Positions 1 to 8,798 of a stretch of DNA of 64,000 nt are shown in pieces (the first letter of the stretch is position 1; the number at the start of each line of letters is the position of its first letter). The position numbers and the translations under genes are program-made. Origin of the DNA: Rossellomorea aquimaris (GTDB taxonomy: Bacteria > Bacillota > Bacilli > Bacillales > Bacillaceae_B). The notes beneath the pieces were generated by a model that saw only the letters and a list, made by a program, of their open reading frames with translations, was not told where the DNA came from and did not search any database. Location of the stretch: positions 62,001 through 126,000 of the forward strand of contig NZ_JXZC01000001.1 in assembly GCF_000935355.1 (NCBI RefSeq), written 5' to 3'.

Positions 1-42
1 CTGATATTGAGATAAATTATAGATTAACTCATTTTTTATAAA

Positions 43-651
43 CTAAAAATATAACTGATGAACTATTTTTAAATAATCCACTCTTGGGTGAAGTCCCAAA
101 GGAATAGGCACTCCTTTATCTTCTAGTTCTTCTCGCTTGATTGATTTTCTTCCGCCATTTATCATACGATCCCAGTAAAACCTTAGAGCTTTATAGGGGA
201 GCAGGAATACTTCTTCCGAAGACGAAAACCTTACTAGTACAAAGGTAATGCCGTCTTGATTATGGACGCTTTCCATATGTTTGATTTGATGCTCGTGAAA
301 GTTTTGAAGTGGAAAAGACGTTTTGTTTTTTGTTTCTTTTGCTTCAAAATCGACATATCTTCCTTTATACACACCATTATAGTCCGTCGTTGACGGCTGT
401 TTAAAGTAAGCTTCCTTAATGACGGCAGCACTTCTTGAAGGATAGTGAACATCCACTATTTGGACTGGTGTTGGTTTTTTGTGAATGACTGCTTTATGAA
501 ACGTTAAATAATATTGATTCGTTTCATTAATGTCTTCTTCAAGTGTCATACCTCTGTTGCTATAAGATAGTTGTTTCGGTTTGGCCTTTGTTTTTTTTGA
601 GGGTAATGTCGCTTCCACATATTTCTTTCCATTAGGATAATGGAATTTCAT
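43..651 (-). CDS. recU: RecU Holliday junction resolvase
   Basis: RecU cleaves four-way DNA junctions during homologous recombination and chromosome segregation. The 202-residue product has the family length. The nuclease core is visible: D90 in the STTDYNG segment, then the VDFEAKE segment with E103 and K105, matching the D-E-K metal site known for RecU, plus the family N-terminal [10 protein letters not shown] segment. The start is ATG at 651 with GAGGTGAATTACC upstream. In relatives the next gene on this strand is the penicillin-binding protein gene ponA, which would lie outside the left edge. The divergent gene is yppC, also as in B. subtilis. Confidence 0.96.
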   Translation of the reverse strand: MKFHYPNGKKYVEATLPSKKTKAKPKQLSYSNRGMTLEEDINETNQYYLTFHKAVIHKKPTPVQIVDVHYPSRSAAVIKEAYFKQPSTTDYNGVYKGRYVDFEAKETKNKTSFPLQNFHEHQIKHMESVHNQDGITFVLVRFSSSEEVFLLPYKALRFYWDRMINGGRKSIKREELEDKGVPIPLGLHPRVDYLKIVHQLYF

Positions 652-766
652 GGTAATTCACCTCGCAGACTAATCTATATCATAACAGAAACCACTCCAA
701 TTTGTGTGAATAATTGTTTACAAATCTCCTTATTCTAGGACTAGTGGAGAAAGGGGAATAAAAAGG

Positions 767-1804
767 ATGAAAAAATCCAGCAATACTTATCGCTTTTTAC
801 CCTATATACCTGAACCTAAACGTACAAATGAGTGGATTCATGAAATCAACCATTTAGTGTATCTGCACAATCAAGATAATATATCAAGAACGATGGCTTA
901 TCAAAAATTTTTCCTTCTTCATCCGGAAATAAAATGGTCTTTTCTGGCTTCGATGGTCTCAAGGAATGCCGGATGGAATATGACGGACTTAAAGGGTGAT
1001 ATCTTTCCGCGCCTTTTACATCCCGCGACTCGCGATGCTCTATTTATGACGTACGAAAGAGCGAACTGGAGTATTTTTCAGGATGCCTTTCCCCAGCTCC
1101 TTCTTTATCATTATTCGACGAGATATAAGAAGAAAATGTTTCATTTGTCTAAAGAATTTCATATTTCAAGCTTCATGGAAGAAGAGTGGAATCGTTACTG
1201 GGAGGAGAGAGACGACCACAGATTGGTGCATTCACTAATTATTAATGAGCAGCACCTCATTCAAGAACCAGTCATTGACCATGAGGTTTATAAGAAGAGG
1301 GTGTTTGGCTCATCTCTATTTTTCATAGAAGATCATCTGCATTTCAGCTCCGTACTATTTCCTACATTAGAGGGAGAGCTTTTAGGTGCGAGTGTCCATG
1401 GCTTCAGAAAGATCGAAAACAGAATCCAGTTAGGAAATCGATTATTTAAGATTTTATTTCAACCTGATTACCATTCTTCCTTTTTGAATTTCGCTTTACA
1501 AGTAGAGCATTCAGGATCTAGAAAGGACTACGAACAGTTTTGCAAAAGTGCGCCCAAAACGAATACGCCAATGCTCCATCAGGCTTATGTATATATTCCA
1601 CACCATTGGAGGACCCATATGGACTGGTCGATTCAAAAAGATATTGATAAGGAATGGTATCAAGAGCTAAAACTTCCCGATAAAATCGAATTATCGCAAT
1701 GGTATTTTCGTAAGCAAAGGCAGCTTGAGAAAGTGGCAAACATAAAAGGTGTATTCACAAAGATTGGTAAGTGGAGGGGAAAGAAGAAGAGACCAACGCT
1801 TTAA
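767..1804 (+). CDS. yppC: YppC, DUF2515 family protein
   Basis: This 345-residue soluble protein matches my recollection of the YppC/DUF2515 family, and its place divergent from recU agrees with the B. subtilis order. There is no signal peptide or membrane segment. It is rich in aromatic and basic residues and has a basic tail (KIGKWRGKKKRP). No catalytic motif is evident and the function is unknown. The ATG at 767 follows GGAGAAAGGGG. The terminator hairpin begins inside the last codons, so its left arm is coding sequence. Confidence 0.85.
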   Translation: MKKSSNTYRFLPYIPEPKRTNEWIHEINHLVYLHNQDNISRTMAYQKFFLLHPEIKWSFLASMVSRNAGWNMTDLKGDIFPRLLHPATRDALFMTYERANWSIFQDAFPQLLLYHYSTRYKKKMFHLSKEFHISSFMEEEWNRYWEERDDHRLVHSLIINEQHLIQEPVIDHEVYKKRVFGSSLFFIEDHLHFSSVLFPTLEGELLGASVHGFRKIENRIQLGNRLFKILFQPDYHSSFLNFALQVEHSGSRKDYEQFCKSAPKTNTPMLHQAYVYIPHHWRTHMDWSIQKDIDKEWYQELKLPDKIELSQWYFRKQRQLEKVANIKGVFTKIGKWRGKKKRPTL

Positions 1805-1826
1805 AATAGCGTCGGTCTCTTCTTTT
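1784..1826 (+). terminator. Intrinsic terminator of yppC
   Basis: The arms AAGAAGAGACC-AACGCT and AGCGT-C-GGTCTCTTCTT flank the stop codon and are followed by TTTTC. The left arm encodes the C-terminal residues of YppC. Confidence 0.85.
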
Positions 1827-1830
1827 CATG

Positions 1831-2492
1831 TTGTCGGGTCCGAACGAGCCGCCTCCGCTTTTTTATTAGGCCAGCTCCGGCGGCTAGACCCTCGAGGTCA
1901 TAAGTCAAACCACCCAAAAAGGCAAAGAACGCCTTTCCGGGGGGTTCGCCTTATGCTTGTCGGGTCTGAACGAGCCGCCTCCGCTTTTTTATTAGGCCAG
2001 CTCCGGCGGCTAGACCCTCGAGGTCATAAGTCAAGAACACCAAAAAGGCAAAGAGCGCCTTTCCGGTGTTCTTGCCTTATGCTTGTCGGGTCTGAACGAG
2101 CCGCCTCCGCTTTTTATTAGGCCAGCTCCGGCGGCTAGACCCTCGAGGTCATAAGTCAAACCACCCAAAAAGGCAAAGAACGCCTTTCCGGGGGGTTCGC
2201 CTTATGCTTGTCGGGTCTGAACGAGCCGCCTCCGCTTTTTTATTAGGCCAGCTCCGGCGGCTAGACCCTCGAGGTCATAAGTCAAGAACACCAAAAAGGC
2301 AAAGAGCGCCTTTCCGGTGTTCTTGCCTTATGCTTGTCGGGTCTGAACGAGCCGCCTCCGCTTTTTATTAGGCCAGCTCCGGCGGCTAGACCCTCGAGGT
2401 CATAAGTCAAACCACCCAAAAAGGCAAAGAACGCCTTTCCGGGGGGTTCGCCTTATGCTTGTCGGGTCTGAACGAGCCGCCTCCGCTTTTTA
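1831..2492. repeat. Five-unit array of the 125-126 bp hairpin repeat (n = 5)
   Basis: Left half-elements (L: TTGTCGGGTCTGAACGAGCC and onward) start at 1831, 1957, 2083, 2208, 2334 and 2459, a period of 126, 126, 125, 126 and 125. Between successive L elements lies R (GGCGGCTAGACCC...CATAAG) and a small hairpin. R, hairpin and the next L fold into one 101-nt hairpin; the first spans 1879-1979. The inner hairpins alternate between an ACCACCC type and an AGAACACC type, giving A-B-A-B-A. The last L abuts the sspM stop codon and the first L follows the yppC terminator. Related copies occur at 17.1, 29.7 and 49.5 kb. Confidence 0.93.
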
Positions 2493-2600
2493 TGTCGCGG
2501 GACGGTTTTCGCCTTCTAGTTTAGGGTTGCCTTTTGAGGCTTTTGTTTGGGCTGAGTTTGTAGTTTGCTGTTTGTTTTGTTTGTTTTTCTGATTTTTCAT
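2490..2600 (-). CDS. sspM: SspM-like small acid-soluble spore protein
   Basis: A 36-codon frame starts with ATG at 2600 behind GGTGGAGGTG and encodes a Lys/Gln/Asn-rich peptide ending KLEGENRPAT. I recall B. subtilis SspM as a 34-residue basic peptide ending in a very similar KLGGPNRPST, encoded in this same neighbourhood near yppC. The role would be a minor SASP made in the forespore. Upstream on this strand TGAATA and AATAATA could be a sigma-G promoter, but the spacing is slightly long. The hairpin array begins directly at its stop codon and may end its transcript. Confidence 0.75.
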   Translation of the reverse strand: MKNQKNKQNKQQTTNSAQTKASKGNPKLEGENRPAT

Positions 2601-2792
2601 TGAGTAACACCTCCACCTATATTATTTTCTCGTTTCCTCTGCTTTTATTCAGGGAGTGTCGAAACATAATTAACGGAATGTCCTTTTAACACTTTCTTTG
2701 CCGAAACGCTTCTAGTTTTGTCAGGGGGGAAGGGAACGGATCATTAAGAGAGAATTACACTATTAATCCAAAAAAAGGCGGGAGGATTCACA

Positions 2793-3047
2793 ATGCTTCC
2801 AAAACAAGATATTATGTTGAAATTAGCTGAAATTGAAGAAAGTTTAAATCAATTGGAACAAAGTCTGCACGATCGAATCTCAGTTGAAGAGCAAGAAGGA
2901 ATGAATTCGTTAACGGACCAGATACAGAAAATCGACAGTAAATTGAGCTCAGTGGAGAGAAAAGTGGAATTAAAAACCGCTCTTATGAAAAATAGAGAAA
3001 AGTCCTTTGCCTTACAAAAACTTGAATTATCCTATAAGACGTCTTAA
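2793..3047 (+). CDS. Small coiled-coil protein in the yppD position
   Basis: An 84-residue, almost entirely helical and charged protein whose heptad-like pattern of Leu and Ile suggests a coiled coil. There is no signal peptide, cysteine or metal motif. The ATG at 2793 lies behind AAAAAAGGCGGGAGG. It occupies the yppD position between sspM and yppE, but I cannot confirm orthology by sequence, so no symbol is given. The function is unknown. A stem-loop terminator follows. Confidence 0.75.
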   Translation: MLPKQDIMLKLAEIEESLNQLEQSLHDRISVEEQEGMNSLTDQIQKIDSKLSSVERKVELKTALMKNREKSFALQKLELSYKTS

Positions 3048-3061
3048 ACTGATTTTATAAG

Positions 3062-3086
3062 AAAGTAGCCTTGTGCTACTTTTTAT
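3062..3086 (+). terminator. Intrinsic terminator after the coiled-coil gene
   Basis: AAAGTAGC, loop CTTGT, then GCTACTTTTT and an AT-rich tail. Confidence 0.75.
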
Positions 3087-3116
3087 TTTGTCTATATCTA
3101 TTACGGAGGGCTTTAT

Positions 3117-3473
3117 TTGAAGCATTTGAAGGAAGTAACGGGGGAATTGATCATCCTTGTTGAGCAGATGATGAAAGAATATAAAAGCAGACGCGAGTCA
3201 GGTGAAAAAGGAGACTTTTACACCGAAGTAAAACCTTTTGCTGATAAAGTAAAAGCGGTGAATGATGCTTGGAAAGAATTGTCCTTGGATTGGATCAAGG
3301 AACAAAGGCCAAAACACCTGCATTTCCCTCAAATTATAAACACGTTCGATAATATCGAAATGCTGTCGATTCACTGTTTCTTTCCAGAGTCCAGTTACAA
3401 CCGGTTCATCAGTCATAATCAATCTGTCTCATATGTATTGCAAACTCAATTGGATGAATTGAATGAAAAATAA
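3117..3473 (+). CDS. yppE: YppE, DUF1798 family protein
   Basis: A 118-residue, mostly helical cytoplasmic protein that I recognise as YppE (DUF1798), a small four-helix-bundle family of unknown function found in Bacillus. A start at TTG 3117 is supported by ACGGAGGG eight bases upstream. The segment HLHFPQII near the middle and an aromatic C-terminal half are typical. Its position between the yppD site and the convergent yppF agrees with B. subtilis. Confidence 0.85.
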   Translation: MKHLKEVTGELIILVEQMMKEYKSRRESGEKGDFYTEVKPFADKVKAVNDAWKELSLDWIKEQRPKHLHFPQIINTFDNIEMLSIHCFFPESSYNRFISHNQSVSYVLQTQLDELNEK

Positions 3474-3497
3474 GAGGCTGCCGATCGGCAGCCTCTT
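3472..3497. terminator. Bidirectional terminator between yppE and yppF
   Basis: AAGAGGCTGCC, loop GATC, GGCAGCCTCTT, with T-rich sequence on one side and A-rich sequence on the other. It serves two convergent genes. Confidence 0.85.
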
Positions 3498-3499
3498 TA

Positions 3500-3682
3500 T
3501 TATGGGGTGGAAAGTGCTTTTTCTTCTATTGTATTAATTTGCTTCGCCAGCTCTTTATAGTGGTGCAAAGAAATCTCATTAGAAATATAAAGTTTTTTGG
3601 CCATTGTAAGAAGTTCTTGTTGATCTGTTGCTTGATAATGTTTACTACTTTCGTATCTCTTCAGCAGTTCACTCAGGTTCAT
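3500..3682 (-). CDS. yppF: YppF-like protein
   Basis: A 60-residue helical protein. The reading frame opens upstream, but the codons before the second Met contain the ribosome binding site GGGAGGAA, so ATG at 3682 (MNLSELLKRY) is the likely start. Length, composition and position opposite yppE fit the YppF family, whose function is not known. There are no membrane segments or cysteines. Confidence 0.75.
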   Translation of the reverse strand: MNLSELLKRYESSKHYQATDQQELLTMAKKLYISNEISLHHYKELAKQINTIEEKALSTP

Positions 3683-3823
3683 CTTAATTCCTCCCAATAC
3701 TTATATTTCATGCGAAGCATCTACTTTTATCCTATCATAGAAAACCCTTTCTTTAAGTTGTAAGAATAGTGTAACTTCCGACATTCTTCTTGTGTTTGTC
3801 GAAATATCTTTATGGGTTCTTTC

Positions 3824-3851
3824 ACCATTATTCCAGGTAAAACATACTGTA
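3824..3851 (+). promoter_or_regulatory. Candidate sigma-K promoter of yppG
   Basis: AC at 3824-3825, a 17-base spacer, and CATACTGTA at 3843-3851 match the mother-cell pattern AC-N16/17-CATANNNTA. The yppG start codon lies about 30 bases further on. The spacing is identical to that before cotD. Confidence 0.65.
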
Positions 3852-3882
3852 TAGTAACCATTATAAAGTAAGGGGGCTAAGT

Positions 3883-4371
3883 ATGAATTCTTTACCTAAT
3901 CAGAGACAGATGCGTAACTACTATCCTTTTTATCATTCACAGCCAACGAATATGGGACCGGTGAACTATCAAGTTCAAGGGATGAGACCTCCAAATTATG
4001 GACCTTTCCAACCCGGTTATTATCAACAGCCAGAAGCCCAATATCCTGGATCGGCGTTTCAAATGAACCAATATCAGCAGATGAATCACCAGCAAATGAA
4101 TCCATATTTTGAAAATCCTCTTCAGCAGAAAGAATACAATCCGTATCAAATGAAAGCAATGGAACAGCAGGCATTTGCGAATCCATATCCGAAAGCCTCA
4201 TTCATGGCTAAACCTCCTTCTGGAGGAGTAAGTTCAATCATGAATTCATTCAAATCACAGGACGGATCACTTGATTTTAATAAAATGATGAATACAACAG
4301 GACAAATGATGGGGGCTATCAATCAAGTTTCCTCTTTGGTAAAAGGCTTAGGTGGAATATTTAAACTTTAG
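3883..4371 (+). CDS. yppG: YppG-like Gln/Met/Tyr-rich spore protein
   Basis: A 162-residue protein with a low-complexity N-terminal two thirds rich in Gln, Asn, Met, Pro and Tyr (for example MNQYQQMNHQQMNPYF), followed by a short ordered tail around residues 118-162 that ends in GLGGIFKL. This is the YppG family layout, usually viewed as coat-associated. ATG 3883 follows GTAAGGGGGC. A sigma-K-type promoter just upstream supports mother-cell expression late in sporulation. The exact role is unknown. Confidence 0.82.
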   Translation: MNSLPNQRQMRNYYPFYHSQPTNMGPVNYQVQGMRPPNYGPFQPGYYQQPEAQYPGSAFQMNQYQQMNHQQMNPYFENPLQQKEYNPYQMKAMEQQAFANPYPKASFMAKPPSGGVSSIMNSFKSQDGSLDFNKMMNTTGQMMGAINQVSSLVKGLGGIFKL

Positions 4372-4379
4372 GATCACTA

Positions 4380-4410
4380 AAAGGAGCTGCCAATTTGGCA
4401 GCTCCTTCTT
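4380..4410. terminator. Bidirectional terminator between yppG and hsp20
   Basis: AAAGGAGCTGCC, loop AATTT, GGCAGCTCCTTCTT, between convergent genes. Confidence 0.85.
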
Positions 4411-4427
4411 CAAATGTAATAGGGCCT

Positions 4428-4871
4428 TTATTCTATTGGTATTCGTTTTCCGGATTCCTTGCTCACTTTCACTGTAAGTAGTCCGTCTTGATGAGAAGCT
4501 TTCACATTCTTTTCATTTACACCCCTTGGAAATGGAATGGTCCTGCTGCTCTTTTTCAAGGATTGCTTCCTTCTGATCATTTGATTTTGATCATTTTCCT
4601 CGGAGAATTCTTCCTTATTGGTTACAGAAATTGTAATGAACTGAGGGAACACATCAAGCTGAATCTGCTCTTTCTTAATACCTGGTAGTTGAGCAGTCAC
4701 GATATAGTAATTGTCTGTTTCGGTTAATTCGACTGGAAAAGAACCAAAGGGGTTAGAAGATGATGTGAAAAACTCGTCAATGCTTTGAAGCATTCCTTTC
4801 ATAGGTCTTTCATGAAAAAATTCGTTCATGGAATGCATCAGGTCACCAAAACCTTTTTTGTCGTTCGACAT
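4428..4871 (-). CDS. Hsp20/alpha-crystallin family protein
   Basis: A 147-residue small heat-shock protein. The alpha-crystallin domain runs from about residue 48 to the end, with YYIVTAQLPGIKKEQI, the TRTIPFPRGV-like strand (RTIPFPRGVNEKNV) and the closing DGLLTVKV motif. The C-terminal RIPIE is the I-x-I anchor used for oligomer assembly. ATG at 4871 is chosen because AAAGGAGT sits correctly upstream; the frame opens seven codons earlier without a site. Spore-coat relatives (CotM, CotP) share this fold, so heat-shock or coat role is open. A perfect dyad lies upstream. Confidence 0.9.
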   Translation of the reverse strand: MSNDKKGFGDLMHSMNEFFHERPMKGMLQSIDEFFTSSSNPFGSFPVELTETDNYYIVTAQLPGIKKEQIQLDVFPQFITISVTNKEEFSEENDQNQMIRRKQSLKKSSRTIPFPRGVNEKNVKASHQDGLLTVKVSKESGKRIPIE

Positions 4872-4894
4872 GGGTATACTCCTTTCAGGCAAAC

Positions 4895-4918
4895 GTATTC
4901 ATACTAATGTATGAATAC
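4895..4918. promoter_or_regulatory. 24-bp dyad in the hsp20 leader
   Basis: The arms GTATTCATAC and GTATGAATAC flank TAAT with no mismatch. On the minus strand the dyad lies between a plausible promoter (TTTACA, then TATAGG 18 bases later) and the hsp20 ribosome binding site. It is not the CIRCE element. An operator or a leader hairpin are both possible. Confidence 0.6.
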
Positions 4919-5106
4919 CTGCTGAATATGTGCATTTATCCTATATCGCATTATAAACTCATCTGTAAAATGGAAAAGAAGTCTCTAAGTTCATCCACCT
5001 TACAATCCTTCATTTTCAAATTGGATAACTATGGTAAAAGAATCGTGGTTTTTTTACTTTAGTTTCGAACATAGATTCGGTAAAATGAATGGAGGAGGTG
5101 GTACCT

Positions 5107-7371
5107 GTGTTCAAGAAAAACAACCTTCAACAGTTGATCGAACATTTTAAAAAAGACGATGATTTTAATAAGCAGATTGTTCACTGGCATACCATAGATG
5201 AAAAACCAGCGCAATTGGTCGATCTGCCGTATGAGATAAATGAAAAAATAAAAAAAGCGCTGCAAAAAAGAGGAATTGAAAATCTTTATACCCATCAGCA
5301 TTCCGCTTTTCAGCTGGCAATGGAAGGAAAGAGCTTCACCGCGGTCACTCCTACAGCATCGGGGAAGACACTTTGTTATAATCTTCCTGTATTACAAACG
5401 ATTATGGATAACCCGGATGCACGAGCGTTATATATCTTTCCTACAAAAGCACTGGCACAAGATCAAAAATCTGAGTTGAATGAAATCATTTCAGAGGCAG
5501 AAGCTTCTATAAATAGCTATACATATGACGGGGATACCTCTGCTAATATACGTCAGAAAGTAAGGAAAGCAGGGCATATTGTCATAACGAATCCCGATAT
5601 GCTCCACTCAGCAATTCTTCCTCATCATACAAAGTGGGTTTCTCTTTTTGAGAATCTTAAATACGTCATTATTGATGAACTTCATATATATAGAGGGGTT
5701 TTTGGTTCACATGTAAGCAATGTGATCAGGAGATTAAGACGAATTTGCGAGTTTTATGGAGCTTCCCCCATTTTCATCTGTACTTCTGCAACGATTGCAA
5801 ATCCTAAAGAGCTGGCAGAAAACTTAACCGGTACAAAAATGAATTTGATTGATAATAACGGTGCACCCAGTGCCAAAAAGCATTTCGTATTCTATAACCC
5901 TCCCATTGTAAATAAACCGTTGAATATACGCAGGAGTGCGACTCTTGAGGTAAGGAGAATTGCTGGTGAGCTTTTGAAGAATAAAGTGCAAACCATCATA
6001 TTCGCTAGAAGCAGGGTGAGAGTCGAAATTATACTTACATACTTACAAGAGTTGGTTAAGAGTCAATTAGGAGCGAAATCAATCAGAGGGTACCGGGGAG
6101 GATATCTCCCGACTCAACGCCGGGAGATTGAAAAAGGCCTACGATCTGGTGAAATCTACGGAGTTGTTAGTACGAATGCTCTTGAATTAGGGGTCGATAT
6201 CGGTCAATTACAAGTATGCATCATGACCGGCTATCCAGGAACGATCGCAAGTGCTTGGCAGCAAGCGGGTAGAGCTGGGAGAAGACATGGGGAATCGTTG
6301 GTGATCATGGTGGCAAGCTCAAGCCCCTTAGATCAGTTCATTATTGAACATCCTGATTACTTCTTCGAGCAAACGCCTGAAACCGCGAGAATCAATCCGG
6401 ATAATTTGATTATTCTTATTGATCATATTAAGTGTGCTGCCTATGAGCTCCCCTTTAAAGAAGGTGAACAATTTGGTAAGCACGAGATTGATGATATTTT
6501 AGAATTTTTAGTAGAGGAGCGGGTGGTACATAAGAATGGTGAAAAATGGTATTGGATGAATGATGTATTTCCTGCTCATAACATTAGCCTTCGCTCAGCT
6601 TCCCAGGAAAATGTCATCATTATTGATCAAACCGATATCTCCGCCGTTAAAGTAATAGGGGAGATGGATCGTTTCTCAGCCATGACCTTATTGCATGATG
6701 AAGCGATTTATTTACATCAAGGGGTTCAATTCCAAGTAGAAGAACTTGATTGGGATGAAAAGAAAGCGTATGTAAGGGAAGTTGATGTGGATTATTTCAC
6801 CGATGCCAATCTCGCTGTACAATTGAGAGTACTGGAAACTGACAAGACTCGAATGTCGGAAATGTATGACGTAGCATATGGGGACGTGACTGTTCAGGCA
6901 ATGGCAACGATTTTCAAGAAAATCAAATTTGATACGCACGAAAATATCGGATCGGGGCCTATCCATTTGCCTGAAGAGGAGCTGCATACGAGTTCCAGCT
7001 GGATTTCATTAAAAGATGATGCTTCATTTAGTCAGGAGCGTCTGGAAGAAGGCCTTATCGGGGCAGCTCAAAGCTTGAAATCAATTATTCCATTATTTGT
7101 TATGTGCGATCCGAGCGATATTTTCGTTGTCCCTCAAATAAAGGCTGCACACAATGAACAGCCTACGATATTTATTTACGATCGTTACCCCGGGGGGATC
7201 GGCTTAAGTGAGAAGGTGTATGAACAGATGGAGAGAATCCTCCTGGAGACATCTGACATGATTGAGAGATGTCCCTGTCAGACAGGCTGTCCTTCGTGTA
7301 TTGGAACGGATCATTCACTGGACACTGCCAAATTGGATGCATTAAAGCTTCTTCATCTTTTCCTTCAATAA
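5107..7371 (+). CDS. mrfA: MrfA (YprA) DEAD/DEAH helicase with Cys4 tail
   Basis: An SF2 helicase of about 754 residues. Visible motifs are TPTASGKT (Walker A, residues 81-88), IIDELH (DExH box, about 190), CTSATI (motif III) and QQAGRAGRR (motif VI, about 384). The C-terminal region carries a four-cysteine cluster CPCQTGCPSC at about 722-731, typical of the DUF1998/MrfA family. In B. subtilis MrfA and MrfB act together in repair of mitomycin C damage. GTG 5107 is preferred because GGAGGAGG at 5091-5098 gives proper spacing; an ATG at 5089 would sit inside that site. mrfB follows directly. Confidence 0.95.
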   Translation: MFKKNNLQQLIEHFKKDDDFNKQIVHWHTIDEKPAQLVDLPYEINEKIKKALQKRGIENLYTHQHSAFQLAMEGKSFTAVTPTASGKTLCYNLPVLQTIMDNPDARALYIFPTKALAQDQKSELNEIISEAEASINSYTYDGDTSANIRQKVRKAGHIVITNPDMLHSAILPHHTKWVSLFENLKYVIIDELHIYRGVFGSHVSNVIRRLRRICEFYGASPIFICTSATIANPKELAENLTGTKMNLIDNNGAPSAKKHFVFYNPPIVNKPLNIRRSATLEVRRIAGELLKNKVQTIIFARSRVRVEIILTYLQELVKSQLGAKSIRGYRGGYLPTQRREIEKGLRSGEIYGVVSTNALELGVDIGQLQVCIMTGYPGTIASAWQQAGRAGRRHGESLVIMVASSSPLDQFIIEHPDYFFEQTPETARINPDNLIILIDHIKCAAYELPFKEGEQFGKHEIDDILEFLVEERVVHKNGEKWYWMNDVFPAHNISLRSASQENVIIIDQTDISAVKVIGEMDRFSAMTLLHDEAIYLHQGVQFQVEELDWDEKKAYVREVDVDYFTDANLAVQLRVLETDKTRMSEMYDVAYGDVTVQAMATIFKKIKFDTHENIGSGPIHLPEEELHTSSSWISLKDDASFSQERLEEGLIGAAQSLKSIIPLFVMCDPSDIFVVPQIKAAHNEQPTIFIYDRYPGGIGLSEKVYEQMERILLETSDMIERCPCQTGCPSCIGTDHSLDTAKLDALKLLHLFLQ

Positions 7372-7388
7372 GAGAGGGAGGGAACGAA

Positions 7389-8675
7389 TTGTCTCTTAAA
7401 AATAAATTATCAAGAATGAAGAAACATATTATTAGAGAAGAAGATGCTGAAGAGAACAAAGTTCAGCTTTCCTTGATAGAGCAAGAATCCACGGACTTCC
7501 CATTTATTGATTTATGGAAACAAAATGGTTCGACTGCGTACTATATAGACGGTGATTTTTGTCTGGTCAGGGAGAAACGATATTCAATCGATCACCAGCA
7601 TGGGGATTACAAATTTAAGGATTTTATTAAAGCGGTGGATGCTTGGCAAGATTTTACCGGGGAGCATCCCTTATCTTCCAAGGGGCTTAATCATGAAGAA
7701 ATGTTTTTCTTCGATACGGAAACGACCGGTTTAGGTGGAGGAGTTGGAAATACGATCTTTTTATTAGGGCATGGGAAAGTGACAGAAACAGAAGTGATTG
7801 TGACCCAGCACTTTTTGCCACAGCCGGGAAGTGAAATACCTCTTTATCACAGCTTTTTAAGTAATGTGGATTATAACACCCTTGTGACGTATAACGGAAA
7901 AGCGTTCGATTGGCCTCAAGTAAAGACAAGGCATACACTCATTAAAGACCATGTTCCCAAATTACCTGCATTTGGGCATTTTGATCTTTACCATGGATCC
8001 AGAAGATTATTTAAGCACAAGCTGGAATCCGTTAAGTTGATCAACGTCGAGCGTAAGATTCTTGGGTTTAATAGAGTGGATGATGTTCCGGGGTTTTTAG
8101 CTCCTATGATTTATTTCGATTATATAGAACGTAAAGATCCAGAGGGTATTTTTAAGGTTATGACCCATAATGAGCTGGATATATTGTCATTGATCACTCT
8201 CTATACCCATTTGACTTTTCAATTATTGAATGTCCATAAGCAATCAACAGGTCATGAGCGGTTTGAAGTCGGGAGGTGGCTTGAATACACGGGAAACAGA
8301 GAGATTGCTAAAGAACGTTACCAAGAGATAATAAATGAGAATGATCGACCGAATTATGAAGCAATGCACCACCTCGCTCTTCAATACAAAAAAGAGAAAG
8401 AAGAGAGTAGGGCGGTTGAGTTATGGGAAAAAATGTGGAAAGAAGCCCCTATTTCCATTAGAAAAGTCGTATTACTGGAGTTGGCTAAAGTGTATGAACA
8501 CAAAACAAAGAATCTAAATCTTGCGTTGAAAAGATGTGAGCAGCTAGAATCTTTGATGCATGAAACCAAAGACCGGAATAGGAAACAACACGAAATCTAT
8601 ATGGGGAAACTTCACCATCGAATGAGTCGTTTAACTAGAAAAATAAATAAGAAAGCAGACCTTCCTTCCCGATGA
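7389..8675 (+). CDS. mrfB: MrfB (YprB) DEDD-type exonuclease
   Basis: A 428-residue protein with an RNase H-fold exonuclease core: FFDTETTGLGGG (Asp and Glu of Exo I, about D109) and the late acidic motif HNELDILSL. A helical, TPR-like C-terminal third follows. The family partner MrfA lies 17 bases upstream, so the two are surely co-transcribed and work in the same repair pathway. TTG 7389 is selected because GAGAGGGAGGG precedes it; the frame is open further upstream inside mrfA, but no site is seen there. Confidence 0.93.
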   Translation: MSLKNKLSRMKKHIIREEDAEENKVQLSLIEQESTDFPFIDLWKQNGSTAYYIDGDFCLVREKRYSIDHQHGDYKFKDFIKAVDAWQDFTGEHPLSSKGLNHEEMFFFDTETTGLGGGVGNTIFLLGHGKVTETEVIVTQHFLPQPGSEIPLYHSFLSNVDYNTLVTYNGKAFDWPQVKTRHTLIKDHVPKLPAFGHFDLYHGSRRLFKHKLESVKLINVERKILGFNRVDDVPGFLAPMIYFDYIERKDPEGIFKVMTHNELDILSLITLYTHLTFQLLNVHKQSTGHERFEVGRWLEYTGNREIAKERYQEIINENDRPNYEAMHHLALQYKKEKEESRAVELWEKMWKEAPISIRKVVLLELAKVYEHKTKNLNLALKRCEQLESLMHETKDRNRKQHEIYMGKLHHRMSRLTRKINKKADLPSR

Positions 8676-8798
8676 CACTAGAACTTTTAAAAAATGCTAA
8701 AAAAATGGTCCAATCTCCTTATTTTTATATTGAGAATTTTCAAAAGAAGTTGTAAAATAGTTAATTGTGTTGAAAATATTTAATATTTAGATGGGATG

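Noticed and set aside
1749-2120. 123-codon frame running through the hairpin array
   Set aside because: It is an open frame created by the 126-bp period (a multiple of three) of the repeat; no ribosome binding site and no relation to a known protein.
1831-2492. CRISPR array
   Set aside because: The repeats are 100 bases or more and nearly abut, there are no unique spacers of 30-40 bases, and no cas genes are present.
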